NCBI GenBank assembly: GCA_031002005.1
Contig: JARYHS010013630.1
Coordinates: 238,831,539-238,895,538, forward strand
DNA length: 64,000 bases
DNA from: Vandiemenella viatica
Taxonomy: Eukaryota > Arthropoda > Insecta > Orthoptera > Morabidae
Direction: 5' to 3'
In this document: in pieces, positions 55,456-64,000 of the stretch
Position numbering within the stretch: position 1 is the stretch's first letter
How the letters are laid out: each line of letters opens with the position of its first letter
Made by a program: the position numbers and the translations under genes
Notes under the pieces: generated by a model
The model's database searches: none
The model's input: only the letters and a program-made list of their open reading frames with translations
Told to the model about the DNA's origin: nothing

Positions 55456-55692
55456 TTTATAGGCACTACAATTTCCAACAAACAGCAAAGAAACTTTAAT
55501 GTCTTTTGCTCAAATTTTCTCTAATGCTCCAGATTTTAAACACAATAATACAAATGTGTATTAAATACCAACTCACAGTACCAGGGAAATCAATTTTGAC
55601 ACTTCCATAGGAATGCAAAGCTCTTTTTTGGCATTGACTGCTCTTGCATATAACAACCTCGACCCACATGCTGTTGTTATTCTCACTCACCC

Positions 55693-55693
55693 T

Positions 55694-55724
<31 letters not shown>

Positions 55725-55727
55725 CGT
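55693..55727 (+). repeat. (GT)n(GC)n microsatellite
   Basis: About twelve GT units followed by five GC units, a potential Z-DNA-forming tract. Confidence 0.95.
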
Positions 55728-56960
55728 CACCATGGCAACTAAACTTTTTCTAAGAGTAATCGATTCTCATCGGTTTTTATCACCAAGAACACAAGTAATT
55801 GAATATGGAAAATTATTATTATTGTTTTTTACATAATTTTGGAGACTGTTATGCCACAATCTTGGGATTCTTAATACTGCATCAGCTCCTCCCCATATCC
55901 AAATTATATCAGGATATGAAAGAATGCAACATAGGCTATTCTTTTTTTAAGTCCTTAGGTAAGATGGCTTCTCTTGAGCGTATATGTCAATGACCAGATG
56001 TATGGCTGTACATTTTTGTTGATGTTGCCAATTTAACCTAATATTCCCAAAAATTATACTTTTGTTTCCTTGCATCCTATTGCTCTTGTCTGTTTCAATG
56101 TTCTATAATTAATTTTTGTTTTGTAATTTTATTCACAAAAACAGTTATTTCATAAACTGGGGTGACTTTGTGACTACCGTGGTGATTTTGTGAAAAGTGG
56201 TCATTTTTCACACTTTTGATTCACGTGCAGTGACTGTTGTGCAAAAACAGTTTTATATGCTGCCATTTATTAGTCTAATGTGAGCAGCCACCAAGTGGCC
56301 AGGGAATGAATTTGGTATATTCCAATCCAGCAACCCATGTGCACTGAAGTGTGAGTAGACTTTCTGTGATTCTTGTTTGCCAGAAACTTTATCATGTGCT
56401 GCCTAATCTCACAGGATAGTGTTTGACAATCAATTATTATTGAACATTCATATATTGACCTTAAAATATTTTAAAATGACCTTGTTTCAGTAAGTCTTTC
56501 AAGAATTGTAATCAATTAAGTGAAAAATCAGAAGTGGCCAGGCTGATTTTGTAACAGTGTCTGTCACTGCCCCATGATTGTTTTGTGTGTTTTATCTTAT
56601 ATTTACAGTTTTACCTTGAATATTTCACAATGCCAAAGACCTATATTAAGCATTAGGGTCTCAAAATTGCAAAAATTATTCGCAAGAATGCCTAAAGCCT
56701 CGCACATAACAGAATCGAGGAGACCTTGCAGTCATTAGTTTTGAAGAAGTTCTATTCCAGGGGGAAGTAATTTAAAAAAAAAAAATATGGTGTGATGGTA
56801 GATGGCATGAAAAAGAGTGGAGAGAATTGGAAATGGCCTACAAAACCTGTTGTATTTTTGTATTTGCGTTGCTCATTGAAAAAAAATTAATAAAACCCAT
56901 TTTACGTTTGAGGAATTGTAAATGTGAAAAAAATCATTGTGCTACGTGCCTGATTTGGTA
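55728..56960. other. No recognised gene
   Basis: Contains GGGGTGACTTTGTGACTACC near 56160, echoed loosely by GGGGTAACTTTGTAAAATT at 57898, possibly the edges of a decayed DNA element interrupted by the RTE-type LINE. Confidence 0.35.
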
Positions 56961-56963
56961 AAA

Positions 56964-57735
56964 TTGTAAAAATAAAGGCAATGATATTTGCAGATGACCT
57001 ATTAGTTTGGGGAGAGAATGAACGACGTGCAGGATCAGCTGGATGTGTGGGAGAAGAGTTCTCTGGGAGAAAAAGTGAAGTGGTGATAACAAGAAAAAAC
57101 AGCAGGACAGACATAGGCATTTCACTTGGAGAGCAACTAAATGGTGTGGAATGTTTCAAATATTTGGGAAGCTGGATTGAAGAAAATTGAGAAAACAGGA
57201 TGGAGATAAACGAAAAAGGAAGATGTGCAGATGGATTTTTGTAAGAGTATTAGAAGTCTGGTATGGAGTAGGGATGTCCCACAAAAGAGCAAAGGAGCAA
57301 TCTATAAAACATACTTTGTGCCAAATTTAAAGTGTGGGTCAGAAACCTGGGTGATGGAGAGAAACAAAGGGAGAGTACAACCTGTGGAAATGAAATTTCA
57401 GAGTTGTAGAGTAGGAGTAACAAGAAAAGACAGAATAAGGAATGAGAGAATCAGAGAGATGATAAAGGAAGAACTGATACAATAGAGAATTGAAAAATCT
57501 GGGTTACAGTGGTATGGGCATTTAAAGAGAATGGGAAAGAAGTTACCAAGGAAGATGCTGGATATGGAACTGAAAGGGAAGAGGGCCTAGAGGAAGACCG
57601 AGGGACAGATGGATTTAAGGTGTTAAGAATGTGTGAATGAAAGAGGAGGAAATTGGGCGACAGTGGAAGGAGAGAGATTGTGTTTAGAAAGGAAGCACTG
57701 GTGAGGCTTCTGTTTCCAGTAGACTCAGCCAGCAG

Positions 57736-57775
<40 letters not shown>

Positions 57776-57776
57776 T
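56964..57776 (+). mobile_element. RTE-type LINE, 5'-truncated, ending in (GAT)n
   Basis: Starts at the RT active site (MIFADDLLVWG, 56981-57013). It then reads GVECFKYLGSWIEEN, a GCPTKEQRSNL-type stretch, GVTRKDRIRNERIREMIKEE (about 57405-57465), WYGHLKRMG and KMLDMELKGKRA-like segments with frame changes, and LLFPVDSASSW followed by a GAT run (57738-57776). Simple-repeat 3' ends are typical of RTE elements. Stops and shifts show it is dead. Confidence 0.8.
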
Positions 57777-58389
57777 ACCCTACCAAATTGTAACACAGCA
57801 GTACTTACTTTGTCAACCTAAATTTTTATTTTGTTTTATTTTTTATTGTAATGTTTACATATTAAATATTGAAAAACATTTTAAATAAAATAATTGTGGG
57901 GTAACTTTGTAAAATTATATTTTTTCATACATTTTTAATGTAAAAACATCTTACAAAGTCATCCTGGTGCCCGGGGTGAGATGGTGACAACTTCTCAAAC
58001 CCCTTCTCAGAAATCACTAAGTTATTAAGAGTTATAAACATATATTTTTGTAGAGGAAGGATGTTGTAACCAAACCAGTGGCCTATTTTGTGACACTGGC
58101 GAGAAGTGTTGCTGCTACGGTAGAAAACTCTCAAATTTTGTCAGTCAACCTGGTTTGTGATGTTTGTTTGAATATGATTTAATATATATTAGGTTGGGAA
58201 CCCAAAATAAGATACGACATGTGTGTGGGCTTCAAGTTGTACCTGGCTTCTTTCCTACATAGAGAGAGAAAAAAATATTCCTTTATCATCAGCCTTTCGA
58301 CTGGATGTACAGACAAAATGTTCAGGGGGGTTAGTACCAAACACTTAGATTTGAAACTCTAACCATGATGTGTTGCCTTTGGATAAGGT
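57777..58389. other. AT-rich sequence
   Basis: A small inverted repeat (GGGGTAACTTTGTAA at 57898 and TTACAAAGTCATCC at 57951) is the only structure seen. Confidence 0.35.
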
Positions 58390-58872
58390 AGATTGTTCTT
58401 TTCAAAATCAGTCGCCACCAGATTGGATAACCTCAATCAGAAAAGGTATGTAGAAATTAAAGTTACTGCTGCTATTGGAAAATTAAACAATCACTATATT
58501 CTTCTGAAGAGTTTTACAGGTTTGTTGAACAATCCTTTGGCATCAGAAATTTTTGCCAAATTAAATGATTGCAAGTACTGATAAATGATTCAAGACGAGC
58601 CAATCCTCATAAACTGCTTACAGTTACATGAGGATTTGCAACTCTTTCACACTAAGATGGCTGCCGAAGATATTGTCTGCTGCCTACTGCTTACATCTTC
58701 ATGCCCAAACATGGGTTGGAGCGACTACTCAACCAATTTTTATGAACTGACCATGAGGGGCTCTATTCTCGCTCTATTTATAGCAGCAAAATCACCCAAA
58801 ATTTCCGGATACAAGATTGATTCCAAACAAATTGAAATTTTTACACTAGATAACTTGCCTTCTAAATGTTAA
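58390..58872 (+). pseudogene. Unrecognised coding-like sequence, two consecutive frames
   Basis: The frames at 58393-58581 (LDNLNQKRYVEIKVTAAIGK near its start) and 58585-58872 (CLQLHEDLQLFHTKMAAEDI, ALFIAAKSPKISGYKIDSKQ) follow each other in the same reading frame, separated only by one stop at 58579-58581. The combined ~160 residues have protein-like composition. I cannot assign a family. It could be a decayed mobile-element protein or a host pseudogene. Confidence 0.4.
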
Positions 58873-59849
58873 AATTAATCCTAGTCAAAATTCCTGTATC
58901 TGTTCTAGTATTGCTATAAAAAATTATTTTCCTAACTTTTCCAGTTTCAAAGCTACAAAGTTGAAATAACCTTTGAAATGTTTTATTTTTTCTCCTCTTT
59001 CCTTTGATATCAAAACACACTTTGTTACTATTTTCTAACAGGGTAAAATGAAAATTATGTAATTAAAATCGTAGATGTTCCCTAAAGTATTTAAGTTACG
59101 GTTCTGAAAATTGGTTCTACATTAGCTCTTTAATAAAGTATCATCACTATCTAACTGTAATAACAGTTCTTTATAGCTTTTTCATCATTTTATAAATTCA
59201 CCCCCTCCCCCTCAGAATCTGAATACTTTCAAAACTTCTACCAGAAACCGCCATTTCCGTATGAATTTTAATCATTTCTTTTTCAAATATCAGCCAAAAT
59301 ATTTCATATATTCAAAAACCAATTGATGTCACACCCAATAAATTCTTCTTTCATTTAAACCTGCCCTCTTACGAAGTTTCATCTCCTCTAACCTCATGGA
59401 TAATTAATTTTACAAAGTCCTTTAAAACTGACTCTTTCCATACTTTTCTATAATATATATTGAAAAATTACCTTTCTTTTAAACTATAAATCATTTTCTT
59501 GAAAATTACAGCTTCAGGAAATTTTAATGTTTTATTGTGACTTCAAATTTTTATGCAAGTTTGATTTTTCCTAGTCTCATAGCTCTCCAGAAAAAATTCG
59601 TATCTGTTAAAGTACATATGTTGTTTGGGTATACTTGGTCTAAAGTAGCTGTGGAAATGAATGCAAAGTTTTCCTTTATGAAATCATCTGAATCCCACTA
59701 TCTGGAACCGTTAATACTACATTCTGATTTTATGACTGTTTACTTTGATATCTCCCTTTGATTGATTAAGCAAATTACTTTAAACTTGATCTGCAATGTT
59801 ATCTGAGTAAACTCACTGCTCTATAACAAATTTTGACATGAAATCACAA
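58873..59849. other. AT-rich sequence
   Basis: Nothing recognised; a 74-residue frame at 59537-59761 lacks motifs. Confidence 0.4.
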
Positions 59850-60195
59850 AATTTTAGATTACCTGACATGGTTTGATGCAATCCTCCATCTCTTCCTATC
59901 TTGTGCTAACCTCTTCATCTCTACATATCGCTTACAACGCATGTCCTCAATTATCTGCTTCATATAGTTCAACCTCTGTCTTCCTCTACAGTTCTTACCT
60001 TCAATGTTCCCTCCACTAACAAATTAACCAATCCAGCATGTCTCAAAGTATGACCTACCAGCCTGTCTCTTTCTGTAAGCATCCTTCCTCTTTTCTCACC
60101 CATCATTTCCAAATCTCGTTCATTTCTTACTTTGTCTGTCCACTTCATTTTGCTAATAATGCTATGTTCAGCATATTGATAACATCTGTGCATAA
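59850..60195 (-). mobile_element. RTE-type LINE C-terminal fragment
   Basis: Minus strand: KMKWTDKVRNERDLEMMGEK, then RLVGHTLRHAGLVNLLVEG (60150-59990). After a frame change, RLNYMKQIIEDMRCKRYVEM and KRLAQDRKRWR (about 59975-59890). This is the conserved C-terminus after RT in RTE-type elements, different in sequence from 56964-57776. Confidence 0.75.
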
Positions 60196-61036
60196 TTTAT
60201 TTTAAATTGTTGGACATAGGCAGCTTGAATGTCATTTATAGTAGTGTTTTACGATAAGGGATACACACTATGTTAATCTTGTAAGCACCTTAGAATTTTG
60301 GCAAATTCTAGTTTTGCTTAGGCAGGACTTAGAAATTTCGAGAAGAGCAGTTTTTAACTTTAAGTAATTTCCCTGTAATTTTGCTCACAGTAACAATTCA
60401 TTATAAAAATCATTTTAAAGTGTATTTATCATATCGGGAAACGTTTCGTTTAAGAGATATTTAGGTTTGTTCATGTTTTGAAACACGCGATCATAAAAGT
60501 AGAAATTCTAAGATTTGCAATATCTTTAAATCGTGTAAAGCAACAACCGAACTTTTATCACCAGCTGTAGTCAGCACTATCCCCGATATTTTGGCCATAA
60601 AATTAAGTAATTCGGCCAAGTTTAATTAGTAGTTTTAATTAAGATAAAATAATAAGCTTTTTTATTAAAAGAGATATTAAATTAAAAATTACTTCAGTAG
60701 ATAGCCCTAATTGAGACAATTTTGTACGTATAATCGTTCCCATTAAAAGTTTTAGCATTTGTCCGGTAATTAAGTTTTTGAAAAATAGATTGTCGCGGAT
60801 TGTGGTGCACGCGCGTAAAATTCCAGAACACTTAGGGATTTTCCCCAAATTAGAATGTGTCACTATGCGGAGTTTTAAACAGCTAAAACTTTAAAACTAA
60901 TTACTCTAAATTTCTCATGAGACTGCCGTTGGACTTCTAGTAGATAAGTCCAGATACTGTCAAAGTTTGAACATTTTTAATAGTCAGGTTCGTCAAATAA
61001 ATTACACACACTTTTAGCTACACGGAAGCAAAAAGA
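60196..61036. other. AT-rich sequence
   Basis: Nothing recognised. Confidence 0.4.
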
Positions 61037-61450
61037 TGTGATACAGTTGCTGACGTCACTGGTTCTAGTGGTTTCTATTAAAGGACCCCGCCGCCATTAT
61101 GGTTTGTCTGTTCCTGCCTGTGGTCTGTTCCAGTATGTCGTCTCGATTAGTTTGCGTCGGTTGGTTGTAACTCGCCATGCTGGCTAGTTCGATCATGTTG
61201 AACCTTTGGTGTCAGGTTATATAGTAACTTTAATGACAGTTAAGAACTTGTAAATTCACTAAAGGCGTTCGGTCGGTTAAATTTCTCTCCACAACTTGCA
61301 AACTTTTGGAAAAGAGTGTTCGATTTGCCTACTCAACTGTAAAATGCATATTTGAAATTGTGACTTTGAAAATAAAACTTTGGATTTTCTAGAACTTGTG
61401 TGCTTCAGTAGTTTGCTTACTACCTTTTCTCTATTTGTGGGTTAACAAAT
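61037..61450 (+). repeat. LTR-like block (candidate solo LTR)
   Basis: Starts TGTGATACAGTTGCTGACGT and ends GGGTTAACA, contains a GC-richer middle, a TATATAG-like motif near 61218 and AATAAA near 61372. ATTGTGACGATCTC follows. No internal retroelement genes or second LTR were seen, so this rests on composition and signals only. Confidence 0.28.
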
Positions 61451-62339
61451 ATTGTGACGATCTCAAGCATTTAGGTTGAGTTATCCGGCTACATGGTCAA
61501 GTCTAAATTATTTTCGTAAATCTTCCATAGAACTTTGAGTCAACATCAAGAGTAAGTTGAGGCACTAAGGCTATACTTCAGCCCCAGTATCAGCCTTGGG
61601 TCTTACAATCTGTTGTAGCTAAGTCCTTGTGTGTGGCTGGTCACTAATACTGAGTATTTTATACTAGCATGTATATACATGACTGTTTGAATAAAAAGCT
61701 GATTACATTGAGCATGATGCTTTTTTTGTACAGTTCACAGGCTGGAAAGGTATATTGGCTTTTTACATCACTATTAGAATGCAGTTTTGGCATTTATTAA
61801 CCTGAGCTAATTGAGTAATTGAACTGTTTATCCCATAATGTAGGTATGTTTGAAATAAAGGAAATAAACTGTTTTTAATGTTTTGACTGGGAGAATGTTC
61901 TGTATCCTATAAAATACATTTTTTTTTTTGTAGTTTGCAAATTAAATTTGATGTGTGACTACTCGATCTCAAATTACAGTCTGTTTCTATGCCTAAGTCA
62001 TAACACTTGCTGCTTTCTTTAGATAACCATTGTATGTGGGTATGTAGAACATCAGAGTTAGGTGGCCTAGTGGTTTCATTGCTACAGTGTGCAAAAAGCA
62101 AATGAGAACACATTTCTCTGGATTTTCTCAAAATTTAATTCTATGTTTTCTGCTAAAAACCATTCTTTTACATTATCCAGTTTCTGACCTGAAAAACTTT
62201 TTTCAGTAAGCATTCACTAAAGATAATTTTCATGTCATCACAGTACTTGTTAGAAACTTTTTTGTCTGTAAACTGTTTCATATCTGTTGTGTATATTGCA
62301 AGAAATAAGTGATGAATAACAGATTCTTATGAAACAATA
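61451..62339. other. AT-rich sequence
   Basis: Nothing recognised with confidence. Confidence 0.35.
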
Positions 62340-62480
62340 TTCAGGGTGGGCAGTTGTTAAAACGAATCTAGCTGCTCTCCTATACACCCCCTCCAAATCA
62401 TGTATTTGTTACCAAAAATATGGGTCCCAAACCACACTCCCATACTCGAGCAATGCTCTAATTAAAGACAATATAATTCT
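62340..62480 (-). mobile_element. CR1-group LINE fragment
   Basis: Minus strand reads LIRALLEYGSVVWDPYFW then QIHDLEGVYRRAARFV, the C-terminal segment also seen at 21060-21130 and 29590-29680 (LVRPLLEYGSVVW, RRAARFVSGNY). Confidence 0.75.
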
Positions 62481-63089
62481 GTCTTACAACTTGCTGCCTA
62501 TAAAAGAGATGGAACTGAATGTGAAACATTTATGGATTTAGAAAGGTTCAATAGATCAGCTGCTACATTATTTTATCAGTCTATTAATTAATGAAGCTTC
62601 AGAATTTCCTGTATCCATTACTATTAATCAAATATGAGTTTTTGTTCCATAAATTTAGCTAGTCTCCTTCTAAGGGTCTATTTGAGAACTTTTGATACAG
62701 TAGGTACAACTGTAAAAATTCTCAATCAGGTTGGGACGCCAACTAAAAATCCTTAACTTTTAAGATGGCCATCTCAGTTACCAGGTTACTTTGCCACTCA
62801 TTATAGTGTTTACTTACTGGTGAGTACCAAAATTGTTATGTTCTCGTAGTCCTATAACAGTGAGTTATTACAAACAAATTATAACTAAATTGCAATATTT
62901 GTGATTTTCTCATTCTTACAAACGTCTTGACCATGTCAGAGTATACACAGTTACCCCTCCTCTAGTCTAGTAAGATGATCTGTGATAGTTTCCCATTGCC
63001 TTACTCAGTGTGACTGTAAGTGGTGCCGTAAGTGTAGATGGCTGTGATAGTGTGTGTATTCAGTGTAGTGTGAAGATATGAAAAAATAG
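62481..63089. other. AT-rich sequence
   Basis: Nothing recognised with confidence. Confidence 0.35.
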
Positions 63090-63245
63090 AGAGTGTGAAA
63101 CCCAGTGCAGGCCTATTCTGAAATACATTAATGGGGCCACCAGCCTTAACATCCCCATCTAACAGATGAATCACCATCTAACAGATTTGTATGCACTGTG
63201 CGGAGGTTTGGGCTTAAACCTATACCAGATAAGCCACACGGCAAG
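63090..63245 (+). repeat. Dispersed repeat, relative of 13490-13790
   Basis: GTGAAACCCAGTGCAGGCCT, CCACCAGCCTTAACATCCCC and ATACCAGATAAGCC correspond to blocks in both halves of the 13490 unit. Confidence 0.5.
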
Positions 63246-63309
63246 AGTTAGCAAATGCTACATGCGCCGCAGCTGTACATAATAACATCTAAGTTTCAAT
63301 AAGTTACGA

Positions 63310-63605
63310 AATGTATACTACCCATTGTCTGACAGAAATACTTACAACTTGGAAAAAGAAGGGGGTAGGAATAGAACTAATAACTAAGCCATCTCTGCAG
63401 CTGTCTGATCAAGACCTTAACACAGGAAATACTCTTTATAAATAATTAGATGAGCATGTACAAGCAATGGGGTCCACACTTTTAGATACAGAGGCAAAAG
63501 TCAAAGTTCTAACTTGCTATGATGAATATCAGCAATTGACTTCAAGAAAACACAAGCGAAATGCAAAGTACAATCATTTCAGTGGCTTGATGGAGTTGTA
63601 GAAAT
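63310..63605 (+). pseudogene. Unrecognised coding-like sequence 1
   Basis: A frame reading LTEILTTWKKKGVGIELITK, PSLQLSDQDLNTGNTLYK, a stop, then LDEHVQAMGSTLLDTEAKVK and VLTCYDEYQQLTSRKHKRNA. It is helical and protein-like. No family is recognised and it does not continue the GGT reading. One internal stop (about 63443) argues for a pseudogene or retrocopy. Confidence 0.4.
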
Positions 63606-63635
63606 TAAAACACTAGACAACATTTTGAATTTCAG

Positions 63636-63995
63636 GTGTTTGTTGTCATAATTTATAATGTGCTGCATATATTAGCTAAATGCATGCAAGCATACCATCA
63701 AGTGACCAGTGTATTTGAAATACTTAGGAAATTAGTCTTCCACAGAAGAAATATTGAAAAGATTGCCAATTATAGTCAGTGCTTACCCACACAGTGTGGA
63801 AGACAGTCTCTGCTACAAACTGGTAAATTTTGCCGAGTTGCTGAATACAGATATAGCTGCTGCTTTAGAACATTCTTAATACATTCTGATAAGGTATTAA
63901 CCACAGTATTGATGGACACAGTCACTATGAGGCTGAAGCCCTGAGCCAGCTGTCTGGCACAAACACTTCCCTTAACACCCTACACATTCTGCCAC
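63636..63995 (+). pseudogene. Unrecognised coding-like sequence 2
   Basis: An AG precedes 63635 (TTTGAATTTCAG), so this could be a following exon. Plausible peptides appear in different frames: EEILKRLPIIVSAYPHSVED then YKLVNFAELLNTDIAAALEH, later IDGHSHYEAEALSQLSGTNT, which runs towards the window edge. Frame changes are needed between them. It may belong with the block 30 bp upstream. It is cut by the window end. Confidence 0.35.
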
Positions 63996-64000
63996 CTCCA

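Noticed and set aside
62200..62300. RT active site (DDMKIIFS) on the minus strand
   Set aside because: It lies on the wrong side of the CR1-group C-terminal fragment and lacks supporting motifs.
63636..63944. Next GGT exon after 53133
   Set aside because: An AG precedes it, but no frame gives the LGDP, autoprocessing Thr or other GGT motifs expected.

Overview
This is animal nuclear DNA, most likely from an insect with a large, transposon-rich genome. A polyneopteran (cockroach, termite, stick insect or orthopteran) is my guess, based on the style of its tRNA-derived SINEs and CR1/Jockey LINEs. Long introns, AT-rich filler, eukaryotic splice sites and dense mobile elements exclude a prokaryote. 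There are no operons, CRISPR arrays or rRNA genes. A run of 1000 N (11563-12562) is an assembly gap.

I can defend one host gene: part of a gamma-glutamyl transpeptidase (GGT, glutathione hydrolase) family gene on the + strand. Four exons (16154-16359, 28990-29182, 42531-42728, 52893-53133) join in phase into about 279 codons of the large-subunit part of the protein. The introns are about 12.6, 13.3 and 10.2 kb. The N-terminal exons and the exons with the catalytic Thr were not found. The Arg that binds the gamma-glutamyl carboxylate in active GGTs is a Leu here.

The rest is mostly mobile DNA. 0-16 kb: a palindromic MITE, a SINE fused to a decayed Jockey LINE, a minus-strand hAT pseudogene, a deleted Transib-like (RAG1-related) transposon, a SINE with target duplication, a pogo/Tigger remnant, a 115-120 bp tandem array running into the gap, and a Tc1 remnant. 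GGT intron 1: a SINE, a CR1-group LINE, and a complete 2.4-kb hAT with an intact CGGBP1-like transposase frame and perfect 8-bp target duplication. Intron 2: LINE fragments crowding the second exon, a ~165-bp satellite array, a LINE inserted in a LINE, a short dispersed repeat family, and a minus-strand Ty3/gypsy element with gag, a broken protease and truncated pol. Intron 3: SINE-like units, a 25-bp perfect-arm hairpin, a Tc1/mariner-like pseudogene, and a 4.7-kb ZMYM1-type hAT carrying an 848-bp internally deleted Tc1/mariner-like element. Downstream of the fourth exon: a CR1 3' end, inverted repeats, two RTE-type LINE fragments, an LTR-like block and two coding-like stretches I cannot name.

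The genes form no pathway. The window is a host gene whose introns have filled with successive, often nested, insertions. The most interesting items are the Transib-like element with RSS-like ends, the intact hAT with a shared repeat segment, the deletion-fused mini-transposase, and the GGT paralogue lacking its substrate-binding Arg.
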